A DNA stretch of 64,000 bases from CAWAHD01 sp963781785 (GTDB taxonomy: Bacteria; Planctomycetota; Planctomycetia; Isosphaerales; Isosphaeraceae), in NCBI GenBank assembly GCA_963781785.1, contig CAWAHD010000005.1, positions 992,001 through 1,056,000 on the forward strand, in the 5' to 3' direction. The notes below the pieces were generated by a model. The model saw only the letters and a program-made list of their open reading frames with translations, ran no database searches and was not told where the DNA came from. Of the stretch, positions 53,462 to 62,242 are shown piece by piece; the stretch's first letter is position 1; each line of letters starts with the position of its first letter. The translations under genes were made by a program, and so were the position numbers.

Positions 53462-56400
53462 ATGTCGCGCACCTTGTCTCGTCCGTTTTCCGCCCTCTTC
53501 TCCGCCTGGACGCCGCGCCGCCCTCGAAAACTCTCGGATCAGCGACGTCGCCGCTGGCTGCGAGCGACGGAGGGCCTGGAAGACCGGCTCCTGCTGGCGG
53601 CCACGATCTACACCGTCAACGCGATCACCGACACCGGCGCCGGATCGGGGACCACGGGCGACCTGCTCTATTGCATCGACCAGGCCAATGCCGACCCGAA
53701 CACCGATGGCAGTCTGATTCATTTCGACCCGACGGTCTTCGGCACGCCGCAGACCATCACGCTCTCCAGTACGCTGACCCTTTCCGAGACCGCTGGTCCA
53801 GAGGTGTTGAGCGGTCCCGGCGCGAACCTGGTGACAGTCAGCGGCAACAACAGCGTCGGGGTGTTCGCCATATCCAGTGGCGTGACAGCGACGATCACGG
53901 GTCAGACGATCTCGCACGGCTCGGCCTCCTCCGGCGGCGGCATCGACAACGCGGGGACGCTGAGCGTCGCCAGTTCCACGATCGACAACAACTCGGCCGG
54001 CTTCGGCGGCGGCCTCTACAACGTGGGCACGCTGTCCGTCGCCAGTTCCACGATCGACAACAACTCGGCCGGATCCGGCGGCGGTATCGACAACGCGGGC
54101 ACGCTGTCCGTCACCAATAGCACGATCGCCGACAACGCGGCCGATGGAAGCGCCGGCCCCGTCACCCTTGATGTCATGGCCTACATCGACGGCCGCGACG
54201 AGTTGATCATTCAGGGGAATACACTGCAATGGGATCACTTCGACTTCGCCGCACCGGGCCGGCTGGATGGCGTCAATTTTCCGACGGTCATCACGACAAC
54301 GCTCAATGGGTCGACGGTGATGAACGGAGTGGACTGGATCCCGACCTGGCCAGATCCTCCCCCCGATCCGATCCGGTTTCAGGCCCTGTCCTCGGTCTTC
54401 ACGGGCTTGACGCCGGCGATCCCGGACACGACGAATGTGACCCTGACGGTGATCACTGCCCGGGACAGCCTGACGATCGCTCAGTTGCCCACGGCGTCCA
54501 ATGACTTCACGACTCTCCTCGAGTTCAACGACGACCCAGCAGCCGGCGCGGCCTGGTATGAGGGGCTCCTGACCTACACCTCCGGAACCTCGACCGCCGC
54601 CTATGGCGGGGGCATTGCCAACGGTGGCACGCTGACGGTCGTCAACTCCACCATCGCCGACAACACGGTCGCCAGCGGCGGCTCTGGCGCGGGGCTGGGC
54701 GTCTCCGGCGGTACGGCCACCCTGGACAATACGATCGTCGCGCTGAACACCGACGGCACGGGCAGCGGGGCCACGCCGGAGGACATCTCCGGCACGGTTT
54801 CCTCAACCAGCGGGTCCAACTTGATCGGCACGGGCGGTTCCGGCGGCCTGACCAACGGGACCAACGGCAACCAGGTTGGCGTCGCCAGCTCGGGGCTCGA
54901 TCCCAACGGGCTCGAGGCCAACGGCGGGCCGACCCAGACCATCGCCCTCGTAACCGGCAGCCCCGCCATCGACAAGGGCAACAACGCCCTGGCCGTCGAT
55001 CCCACCACCGGGCAGCCCCCGGTCTACGACCAGCGTGGCCCAGGATTCGCGCGGATCGCCAACGGTACGGTGGACATCGGTGCTTTCGAAGTTCAAGTGA
55101 GCAACGTCCCGGCGGTGACTCTCGAACCGGCCAACCAGACGGTGCCTGCCGGTGCCACCGCCAGCTTCACGGCCACGGCAATCGGCAACCCGGCCCCCAC
55201 CGTCCAGTGGCAATCGAGCACCAACGGCGGCGCCACGTTCGGCGACATCTCCGGCGCCACCGCCGACACCTACTCGTTCACGGCGGTCGCCGGTCAAAAC
55301 GGCGATGAGTATCGCGCCGTGTTCACCAATAGCATCGGGTCCGCCACCAGCACCGCAGCCACCTTGACTGTGAACACGGCGCCGGTGGTGACCACCAGCC
55401 CGAGCGACCAGACCGTCACTGCCGGCAACACGGCGACGTTCACGGCCGCGGCAAGTGGGCGGCCGGACCCGACCGTGCAATGGGAGGTGAGCAGCGACGG
55501 CGGGAAGACTTATTCCGACATCTCCGGCGCCACTGCCGACACCTACTCGTTCACAGCGGTCGCCGCTGAAAACGGTGATGAGTATCGCGCGGTGTTCACG
55601 AACAGCGTGGCGTCGGCGACCAGCGCCGCGGCCACCTTGACCGTGAACACGGCGCCGGTGGTGATGACCAACCCGAGCAGCCAGACCGTCACCGCCGGCC
55701 AGCCGGCGACATTCACGGCCACGGCGAGCGGCCAGCCGGCTCCCACCGTGCAATGGGAGGTGAGCAGCGACGGCGGGAAGACTTATTCCGACATCTCCGG
55801 CGCCAACGCTGACACCTACTCGTTCACGGCCGCCGGCCAACAAAACGGCGATCAGTACGTCGCCGTCTTTACCAACAGCGTGGGATCCGCGACCAGCGCC
55901 GCGGCCACCCTGACCGTCAACACGGCGCCCGTTGTGACGACCAACCCGAGCAACCAGACCGTTGCCGCGGGCAACACGGCGACGTTCACGGCGGCGGCGA
56001 GCGGCCAGCCGGCTGCCACCGTGCAATGGGAGGTGAGCACTGACGGCGGGAAGACGTATTCCGACATCTCCGGCGCCACCGCCGACACCTACTCGTTCAC
56101 GGCGGTCGCGGCCGACAATGGTGATCAGTATCGCGCCGTCTTCACCAATTCCGTGGGCTCGGTGCCGACCAGCGCGGCGCTGCTCACTGTCACGCAGCCC
56201 GTGACGATCATGACCGCTGCGGTGGGCTGGGGCACGCAGACCGCCGCGCTTCAGACCGCAAGCGACGGACTGCGCCTGCTCCCGGCCGGCCGGAACACAG
56301 ACATGCCATGGCTCGGGATCAACCAGATCTTACTCACCTTCGACCAGACCACGTCGTTGGCCTCTGCCGACATTACGGTGACGAGCGCCATCGGGGTCAA

Positions 56401-59400
56401 TTACGGGCCGGTCACGGTCTCCGGGTCGGGGACGAGCTACACAATCGCCCTGGCCCAGCCGATCACCAAGCCCGACCGGGTCACGATCACGATCGCCGGC
56501 CCGACCCTCGCGACTTACACCCGCCGGCTGGACGTCTTGCCCGGAGACTTCAACGACGACGGCGTGGTCAACGGCTCGGACCTTGTCGGTGTGCACAACG
56601 AATGGCTGGGGATCAACGGGGCCGTGCCCACCATCTTCGGCGACATCAATGGCGACGGAGTCGTCAACGTTACGGACTACAACGACGTCCGCAAGCAGAT
56701 CGGCACGGTTCTGCCGTCCGCGAACATCTGGACCGTGAACAGCCTGGGCGATTCCGGCACCGGCTCCGGGTTCTCGGGCGACCTGCTCTACTGCATCGAC
56801 CAGGCCAACGCCAACCCGAGCCCCCTCGGCAGCGTGATCCAGTTCAGCCCGACGGTTTTCGGGTCGGCGCAGACCATCACGCTGTCGAAAACGTTGACTT
56901 TGTCGGAAACCGCCGGGCCGGAGGTGATCGACGGGCCCGGTGCCAATCTCGTGACGGTGAGCGGCAAAAACGCGGTCGAGGTGTTTTCGATTGGGAGCGG
57001 CGTGACGGCCCAGCTCAAGGGCCTCACCATCTCGAATGGCTTGGCCGCTCAGGGCGGCGGCCTCTTTATCGACGGCGGCACGGTTTCACTGACAAATGTG
57101 GCCGTGAGCAACAACCGGGCCGTGGGAGCCAACGGGGCTGCCGGCGCCGCAGCTCGATCGGGACCCGGAGGAGCCGGTGGTGACGGCACCAGTGGCCTGG
57201 GCGGTGGCATCTATCTTGAGGGGGGCAGCCTGACTCTGAACGATGACACCATCGCGAGCAATGTCGTGCGCGGCGGCGCGGGCGGCGCCGGCGGTCGCGG
57301 TGGCGGTGGTCACCCCAGCGCCGTTGGTGGTGGCCCCGGCGGTAGTGGCGGCGCCGGGGGATTGGCGGCCGGCGGCGGAATCTATTTGGCTAACGGCACG
57401 CTTGTCGCAAACAACGACGTCTTTGAATGGAATCAAGCCATCGGTGGGTCGGGAGGGAATGGCGGCGCCGGCGGCGGTGGCGCCGACGGAGCGCTGGGGC
57501 GTTACTTCGGCACGTCCACCTCCTCGGACGGTCGCGGCGGCGATGGCGGTCAGGGTGGAAATGGCGGTGCCGGAGGCGCGGGGGAGGGCGGTGGAATCTA
57601 TGTCGCGGCCGGAAATGTAACAGTCGGAGCTTCATCGATCGAATCGAATCTCGCATCCGGAGGCGCGGCAGGTGCCGGCGGTTTTGGGGGTAATGGAGGT
57701 ACTGGTGGATACGGCATTCCCGGAGATGACGGCCGTGCGGGAACAACCCATTTCACTAAAACTGGTGGCAATGGTGGGCACGGAGCGTGGGGTGCACGCG
57801 GCGGAGCGGGAGGCGAAGGTGGTGGCGGAGGCGCTGGCGGTAAGGGCGCCGGCGGCGGTCTTTACATCTCAGACGGAAGCGTCAGCCTCTCGGGCGACGC
57901 TCTTACCACCAACTCCGCTCGCGGCGGACAAGGAGGACTTGGAGGCCAGGGCGGTATCGGCGGCCTTGGAGGTAACGGTGGGAACGGTGGGAACGGTGGG
58001 AACGGTGCTTCGGTTAGTACCGCTCGAGTAGGTGGAAACGGCGGCAACGGCGGTTCCCCCGGTGGCGGTGGTCGCGGCGGTAGCGGAGCCGCCGGGAATC
58101 GCGGCGGGGACGGTGGTGGCGCGGCCGGTGGCGCTCTCTACATTGGCGGCGGCATCGTCGACTTGACTTTCGACACGCTCCACGCCAACTCGGCGGTGGC
58201 GGCCCAGGGCGCACGCGGTGGTTCGGGCGGAGCTGGCAACCACGGTGGTCATGGGGGCAACGGTGGCCGTGGCGGCAATGGTGGAGTCGGTTCACTCGGT
58301 GCACCAGGCCCTGACCAAATCGCTGGTAACCCAGGTAACGGTGGCGGAGGTGGCCAAGGCGGTACCGGCGGCAACGGTGGAATCGGCGGCGCCGGAGGGA
58401 ACGGCGGTGCAGCCTACGGAGGGGGTCTTTATGTGTCGGGAGGGTCGGTCGCCTTGTCGGCCGACAATCTCACTGGTAACTCGGCGACCGGTGGCGCGGG
58501 GGACGCCGGAGCCATCGGGGGTGCCGGTGGATCCGGCGGCGGCGGTGGTTACGGCGGTGAGGGTGGGCGCGGTGGACCAGGCGGTAATTCTTACGGGAGT
58601 CCGGGCTTCGGTGGCGGAGCGGGTGTGGCAGGTCGCGGTGCTGCCGGCGGAGCCGGCGGGGACGGCGGATCGGGAAGCGGCGGCGGTGTGTATCTTTTCG
58701 GCGGCTCCCTCACCTTGGTCAATGACACGCTCAGTGACGGTACCGCAGTTGGCGGCGCGGGGGGTAGCGGAGGTGTTGGCGGTGCACCCGGGGCCAGCGC
58801 GTCGCACGCGGTCGCCGGCTCGGACGGTGGTGCGAACGGCGGCGGTGTTTACGGCAGCGGAGGAAATGCCACCATCATCAACAGTACCATCGCCTACAAT
58901 GACGTCGCCAGCGGTGGCACGGGCGGCGGGCTGGACGTCGTCGCCGGCTCCGTCACCCTGGACAACACCATCGTCGCCCTGAACACCAACGGAACCGGCA
59001 GCGGTGCCCTGGCCGATGACATCGCCGGCTCGGTGTCCTCGGCCAGCGCATTCAACCTGATCGGCGCCGGCGGTTCCGGCGGGCTGACTAACGACGTCAA
59101 CGGCAACCAGGTCGGGGTCGCCAATCCAGGGCTTGGCACCCTGGCTGATAACGGCGGGCCGACCCAGACCATCGCCCTGCTGGCGGGCAGCCCGGCCATC
59201 AATGCCGGCAGCAACGCCCTCGCCGTCGATCCCAGCACGGGACTGCCCCTGGCCACCGACCAGCGCGGTCCCGGTTTCCCCCGCATCGTCGGCGGCACTG
59301 TGGACATCGGTGCGTACGAAGTTCAGGGCACGGTCGTCGTCGGCACCTCCGTCACCTCGGGAACCCAAACCGTCACGCTCGAGACCGCGGTTGACGTCTT

Positions 59401-59881
59401 GCCCGGAGACTTCAACGACGACGGCGTGGTCAACGGCTCGGACCTTGTCGGTGTGCACAACCAATGGCTGGGGATCAACGGTGCCGTGCCGACGATCGTC
59501 GGCGATATCAATGGCGACGTAGTCGTGAGCGTCACGGACGATAACGACATCCGCAAGCAGATCGGCACGGTTTTGCCTCCCGTGAGTGACCCAGCGATCG
59601 CCGCTGGCCCGGCCAGCCAAAGTGGTCCTCCGGTGGTGCAGGTCGTCGCGGTTACACCGTCGGTGAGCGATGCACTCACCGTCGTGGCTCCCGCGAGCCA
59701 GGCTGGTCCGGTGGTGGTGCAGATTGGCACGAGTCACGCGTCGCAGCCCACGGCGGCAAGCCGAGCCCGGCCCCGCCCGCGCCGAGATTCGTTTATCCCG
59801 GCGAGGATCAAGGCTGGGAACATTGACCAGAAGCGAGATGATCCACCAGCGGTTGCTCGAGCGAACTTATTAAAATGCTAG
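53462..59881 (+). CDS. giant surface protein: LEPR-XLL type N-terminus, beta-helix, four Ig-like repeats, two dockerin-like modules, long Gly-rich region
   Basis: 2139 residues from ATG 53462 (MSRTLSRPFSALFSAWTPRR); intact frame. GLEDRLLLAA (about residues 37-46) is the planctomycete export or surface motif. A parallel beta-helix with choice-of-anchor Q features (53605-55100) follows, interrupted by a foreign domain at about 54160-54580. Four Ig-like repeats of 90-91 residues start near 55108, 55378, 55651 and 55924 (VVTTNPSNQTVAAGNTATFT). Then a dockerin-like EF-hand pair (GDFNDDGVVNGSDLVGVHNE, GDINGDGVVNVTDYNDVRKQ). A second helix runs into a PE-PGRS-like Gly-rich stretch (57120-58850), closed by another choice-of-anchor Q part and a second, nearly identical dockerin-like module (59392-59580). 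The dockerin pairs suggest calcium-dependent attachment. The basic C-terminus has no PEP-CTERM signal. An adhesive or structural role is inferred. Confidence 0.87.
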   Translation: MSRTLSRPFSALFSAWTPRRPRKLSDQRRRRWLRATEGLEDRLLLAATIYTVNAITDTGAGSGTTGDLLYCIDQANADPNTDGSLIHFDPTVFGTPQTITLSSTLTLSETAGPEVLSGPGANLVTVSGNNSVGVFAISSGVTATITGQTISHGSASSGGGIDNAGTLSVASSTIDNNSAGFGGGLYNVGTLSVASSTIDNNSAGSGGGIDNAGTLSVTNSTIADNAADGSAGPVTLDVMAYIDGRDELIIQGNTLQWDHFDFAAPGRLDGVNFPTVITTTLNGSTVMNGVDWIPTWPDPPPDPIRFQALSSVFTGLTPAIPDTTNVTLTVITARDSLTIAQLPTASNDFTTLLEFNDDPAAGAAWYEGLLTYTSGTSTAAYGGGIANGGTLTVVNSTIADNTVASGGSGAGLGVSGGTATLDNTIVALNTDGTGSGATPEDISGTVSSTSGSNLIGTGGSGGLTNGTNGNQVGVASSGLDPNGLEANGGPTQTIALVTGSPAIDKGNNALAVDPTTGQPPVYDQRGPGFARIANGTVDIGAFEVQVSNVPAVTLEPANQTVPAGATASFTATAIGNPAPTVQWQSSTNGGATFGDISGATADTYSFTAVAGQNGDEYRAVFTNSIGSATSTAATLTVNTAPVVTTSPSDQTVTAGNTATFTAAASGRPDPTVQWEVSSDGGKTYSDISGATADTYSFTAVAAENGDEYRAVFTNSVASATSAAATLTVNTAPVVMTNPSSQTVTAGQPATFTATASGQPAPTVQWEVSSDGGKTYSDISGANADTYSFTAAGQQNGDQYVAVFTNSVGSATSAAATLTVNTAPVVTTNPSNQTVAAGNTATFTAAASGQPAATVQWEVSTDGGKTYSDISGATADTYSFTAVAADNGDQYRAVFTNSVGSVPTSAALLTVTQPVTIMTAAVGWGTQTAALQTASDGLRLLPAGRNTDMPWLGINQILLTFDQTTSLASADITVTSAIGVNYGPVTVSGSGTSYTIALAQPITKPDRVTITIAGPTLATYTRRLDVLPGDFNDDGVVNGSDLVGVHNEWLGINGAVPTIFGDINGDGVVNVTDYNDVRKQIGTVLPSANIWTVNSLGDSGTGSGFSGDLLYCIDQANANPSPLGSVIQFSPTVFGSAQTITLSKTLTLSETAGPEVIDGPGANLVTVSGKNAVEVFSIGSGVTAQLKGLTISNGLAAQGGGLFIDGGTVSLTNVAVSNNRAVGANGAAGAAARSGPGGAGGDGTSGLGGGIYLEGGSLTLNDDTIASNVVRGGAGGAGGRGGGGHPSAVGGGPGGSGGAGGLAAGGGIYLANGTLVANNDVFEWNQAIGGSGGNGGAGGGGADGALGRYFGTSTSSDGRGGDGGQGGNGGAGGAGEGGGIYVAAGNVTVGASSIESNLASGGAAGAGGFGGNGGTGGYGIPGDDGRAGTTHFTKTGGNGGHGAWGARGGAGGEGGGGGAGGKGAGGGLYISDGSVSLSGDALTTNSARGGQGGLGGQGGIGGLGGNGGNGGNGGNGASVSTARVGGNGGNGGSPGGGGRGGSGAAGNRGGDGGGAAGGALYIGGGIVDLTFDTLHANSAVAAQGARGGSGGAGNHGGHGGNGGRGGNGGVGSLGAPGPDQIAGNPGNGGGGGQGGTGGNGGIGGAGGNGGAAYGGGLYVSGGSVALSADNLTGNSATGGAGDAGAIGGAGGSGGGGGYGGEGGRGGPGGNSYGSPGFGGGAGVAGRGAAGGAGGDGGSGSGGGVYLFGGSLTLVNDTLSDGTAVGGAGGSGGVGGAPGASASHAVAGSDGGANGGGVYGSGGNATIINSTIAYNDVASGGTGGGLDVVAGSVTLDNTIVALNTNGTGSGALADDIAGSVSSASAFNLIGAGGSGGLTNDVNGNQVGVANPGLGTLADNGGPTQTIALLAGSPAINAGSNALAVDPSTGLPLATDQRGPGFPRIVGGTVDIGAYEVQGTVVVGTSVTSGTQTVTLETAVDVLPGDFNDDGVVNGSDLVGVHNQWLGINGAVPTIVGDINGDVVVSVTDDNDIRKQIGTVLPPVSDPAIAAGPASQSGPPVVQVVAVTPSVSDALTVVAPASQAGPVVVQIGTSHASQPTAASRARPRPRRDSFIPARIKAGNIDQKRDDPPAVARANLLKC

Positions 59882-59987
59882 CATTCCTATTCTATATGAT
59901 GATTCGCGGCAACATTGTTGACTTTGACTCGCAGAAACAGGCTAACTAACGGTCGCGTCCAACGCTCCAGAGATGAGGACACCTCGT

Positions 59988-60707
59988 ATGAACTGCATTT
60001 ACACAAGCACGCAATCGACGGAGGGATCCGCCTCGCCGGGCTCAGGGCGAGGCTCCGTCCCGGGAGGGCGGCTCGGGCTTTTGGTGGCTGTTGCTCTGGC
60101 AACGAGCTTCGGGCTCGCGGCCCCCTGCCGCGCCGGGGGGCTGGTGATCGAGCTGCCCACCTTGACGAACGTGGCGCCCGGCTCCAGCGGCTCGTTCGAC
60201 GTGTTGCTCCGCGACACCGATCCCGCCGGCAGCCCGGGCTACAATGTGGCCGAAGATAATTTCGAGCTGACGCTGACGGGAGCGGCCGGCTTCACGTTCA
60301 CGAATGCGACGATCAATACCAGCGCCGCGTATATCTACGTAGAATCGACCGACGCGGCTTCTGGATTGCCGCTCTCGACCAGCACGTTTCCCAACACCGA
60401 CTTCATTGCCAGCGACCTCGAAAACGCCCCTCCCAATTATTACCGGACCTTGAATCCGGGCGACGTGTTCGGCCTGGCCAACGTCTCCTACACGGTTGCT
60501 TCCGACGCAAGCGGCACGGACGCGCTCACGATCGCGAACGTGGGTATTGCCACAACACTGACAGATATCAACGGAAACAATATCCCGTTCACGGTCATGA
60601 ACGGCGCGATTTCCACGTTCGCGGTGCCCGAGCCCTCAGCACTGATCCAGGCCGCGACCGGCCTCTTGATCGTACTGGGAGCAGCCGGGTGGCGCCGGCA
60701 GCGATGA
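59988..60707 (+). CDS. PEP-CTERM sorted secreted protein
   Basis: About 239 residues. An N-terminal hydrophobic stretch (GGRLGLLVAVALATSFGLAA) serves as signal, and the C-terminus is a textbook PEP-CTERM tripartite signal: VPEPSAL, hydrophobic QAATGLLIVLGAAGW, basic RRQR. It is therefore processed by an exosortase/archaeosortase-like system, not present in this window. The mature part is beta-rich and of unknown function (NVAPGSSGSFDVLLRDTDPA, GYNVAEDNFELTLTGAAGF). Start 59988 is chosen for the GAGG 10-15 bp upstream; ATG 59973 is the alternative. It lies 106 bp after the giant surface protein, same direction. Confidence 0.85.
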   Translation: MNCIYTSTQSTEGSASPGSGRGSVPGGRLGLLVAVALATSFGLAAPCRAGGLVIELPTLTNVAPGSSGSFDVLLRDTDPAGSPGYNVAEDNFELTLTGAAGFTFTNATINTSAAYIYVESTDAASGLPLSTSTFPNTDFIASDLENAPPNYYRTLNPGDVFGLANVSYTVASDASGTDALTIANVGIATTLTDINGNNIPFTVMNGAISTFAVPEPSALIQAATGLLIVLGAAGWRRQR

Positions 60708-60754
60708 GGGAGGCAGAAAAACGCGCCGATGAAAATGGAGAACCTGGCCGCGGG

Positions 60755-60961
60755 GAGAAAGGACAGGCACAGCAGGGGTCGGCGCCACTCGGCGAATGAA
60801 TCAGGTCGACCGCCGTAACCCTCCTGTAGCAAGACGGTTTGGATTGCTGCGTGACTCCCACATTCGGCCAGCGGCGCCCTGCCGGCGAGGCAGAGCGGGT
60901 GCGCGCGGGTTTGGTAACGCGGCCGGATGGATGTGCTATTACGTTGCCTGTCCTTCGTCTC
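60755..60961 (+). repeat. 205-bp element, copy G
   Basis: Full copy from GAGAAAGGACAGGCACAGCA to TTGCCTGTCCTTCGTCTC, starting 48 bp after the PEP-CTERM gene stop. Core differs at few positions; the GTAGCAA/TTGCTGC and GCGAATG/CATTCG stems are intact. Confidence 0.9.
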
Positions 60962-61116
60962 TTTCTCGTGGCTATCGGAAGCCCAATCTCCGAGTTCGCC
61001 CTTCCGGTGCTTCACCGCCCTGGTGCGGTCTTGGGACGAATCAGGGGAGGGAGGCCAGGGACGTGATGCACGAAATCGTTTGTCTCAGCCGACAGGAACT
61101 GCGAACCGAAATTACA

Positions 61117-61452
61117 TCATCCGCCGCTTCCCACCAGCAGCGGCGCCCCGGACCTTAGCGGCGCTTTCTGCTCGCCCTCCGTCGCCTCGAGCTGCCGCTC
61201 GAGATCCTGGATGGAAGCCCACGGGAAAATGGGCGGGTCCGGGGGCGGAGACACGGGCGGGACGGCGTCACCCCACCGATCGCTGTCACCGCTCCAGGAG
61301 CGGCAGTAGGTGTCCCAGAGCCGGCGCATGTGCTCGTAGGTAAAGCCATACTGTCTGGCCACGTCCCGGGCGTAGGTGCTCTCGGTCCGGCAAAACACGC
61401 ACTCGAGAGAATAACGGTCCAGGAAGTCGCGTTGCAGGCTGGTGAGTATCAT
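61117..61452 (-). CDS. small hypothetical protein with Cys pair
   Basis: 111 residues from ATG 61452 (MILTSLQRDFLDRYSLECVF). Start chosen because it overlaps the stop of the zinc-ribbon gene by four bases (ATGA), the usual sign of coupled translation. The N-terminal 45 residues look helical with a CVFC motif and a possible helix-turn-helix (TYARDVARQYGFTYEHMRRL). The C-terminal half is Pro/Gly-rich (SPPPDPPIFPWASIQDLERQ). Possibly a DNA-binding or adaptor protein; no family assigned. Confidence 0.55.
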   Translation of the reverse strand: MILTSLQRDFLDRYSLECVFCRTESTYARDVARQYGFTYEHMRRLWDTYCRSWSGDSDRWGDAVPPVSPPPDPPIFPWASIQDLERQLEATEGEQKAPLRSGAPLLVGSGG

Positions 61453-61757
61453 GGCTCGAACCCGTAACCCCTGTACGGCAACCCACGCTGCTGGAGATAA
61501 TCGTCCAGACTGATGGATCGCGCCCTGGCCCACTTCTCGGCTTGAGTGCGGGACCGCTTCCTGACCGGCAAGTCGGGCGGCGCCACGCCGGCCACGTTGT
61601 GGTTCCCCGTCACCAGGATCGGAGCACCACATTCTGGGCAGTCAATCGCGGCCTGGCCCCGGAACACCGGGCCTTGATCGGGTGGCGCCAGCCACTCGAC
61701 GTGCCAATCGTCGATGTGGCGCCCGCAAGCTGGGCAGTCACCTGCTGGCATAACCAT
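61449..61757 (-). CDS. small zinc-ribbon protein
   Basis: 102 residues (start 61757, or ATG 61751 two codons later). Two CxxC pairs, CPACGRHIDDWHVEW and DCPECGAPILVTGNH, form a zinc ribbon. A basic C-terminal tail contains KRSRTQAEKWARARSISLDD, a stretch similar to those in DNA- or RNA-binding proteins. First gene of a coupled pair with the small protein at 61117. The function is unknown; a shared nucleic-acid-related role is a guess. Confidence 0.6.
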   Translation of the reverse strand: MVMPAGDCPACGRHIDDWHVEWLAPPDQGPVFRGQAAIDCPECGAPILVTGNHNVAGVAPPDLPVRKRSRTQAEKWARARSISLDDYLQQRGLPYRGYGFEP

Positions 61758-61975
61758 CCGTATCTGTCGGAATTCCCGGGGCGAGCATCTGCTCGAGCGC
61801 GGTCGTGGGTGGCTCCGTTCTCCTTATTTCTAACCTACCAGAAAAGGGTGGATCGATCAAAGAGCATACACCCTGCGTACAGCGCTTCACGGCGGCGACG
61901 AGGATCGCCGCGGCCGCTCCCCTTGGCGCCTGACTTTCGTTTGTGGTGTCGCAAACAGTATCCTTGTGGGAACGG

Positions 61976-62242
61976 AGAGAAAGGACAGGCACCGCGAGGG
62001 TCCGCGGACTTCGGCGAATGGACAGAAAGGCAGAAAGACAGGGGCCAGGCATTGCAGGCGTCGGCGCGACTCGGCGAACGAATTCGGTCGATCGCCTTAA
62101 CCTTTGTGTAGCAAGACGGTTTGGATTGCTGCGAGACTCTCACATTCGGCCGATGGCACCGTGGTGGCGGGCAGAGCGGGTGCGCGCGGGTTTGGTAACG
62201 TGGCCGGATGGACGTGCTGTTACGTTGCCTGTCCTCCGTCTT
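61976..62242 (+). repeat. 205-bp element, copy H
   Basis: Full copy with an extended, partly duplicated left end (GGACAGGCACCGCGAGGGTC, then a second GGGGCCAGGCATTGCAGGCG). It ends TTGCCTGTCCTCCGTCTTTA exactly at the stop codon of the minus-strand LOG-family gene. Confidence 0.88.

Noticed and set aside
57100..58850. Tandem short repeats that might suggest a CRISPR or satellite array
   Set aside because: They are Gly-codon repeats within one intact reading frame; there are no constant repeats with unique spacers.
54803..59737. Long minus-strand open frames over the surface-protein gene
   Set aside because: High-GC, Gly-rich coding DNA leaves the other strand open; no start signals or domain features.
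52899..62242. Similar minus-strand peptide (GVTQQSKPSC...ADPCDACPSS) encoded by every 205-bp element
   Set aside because: Conservation follows the DNA element. Starts and stops differ between copies and frames shift, so it is not a gene family.
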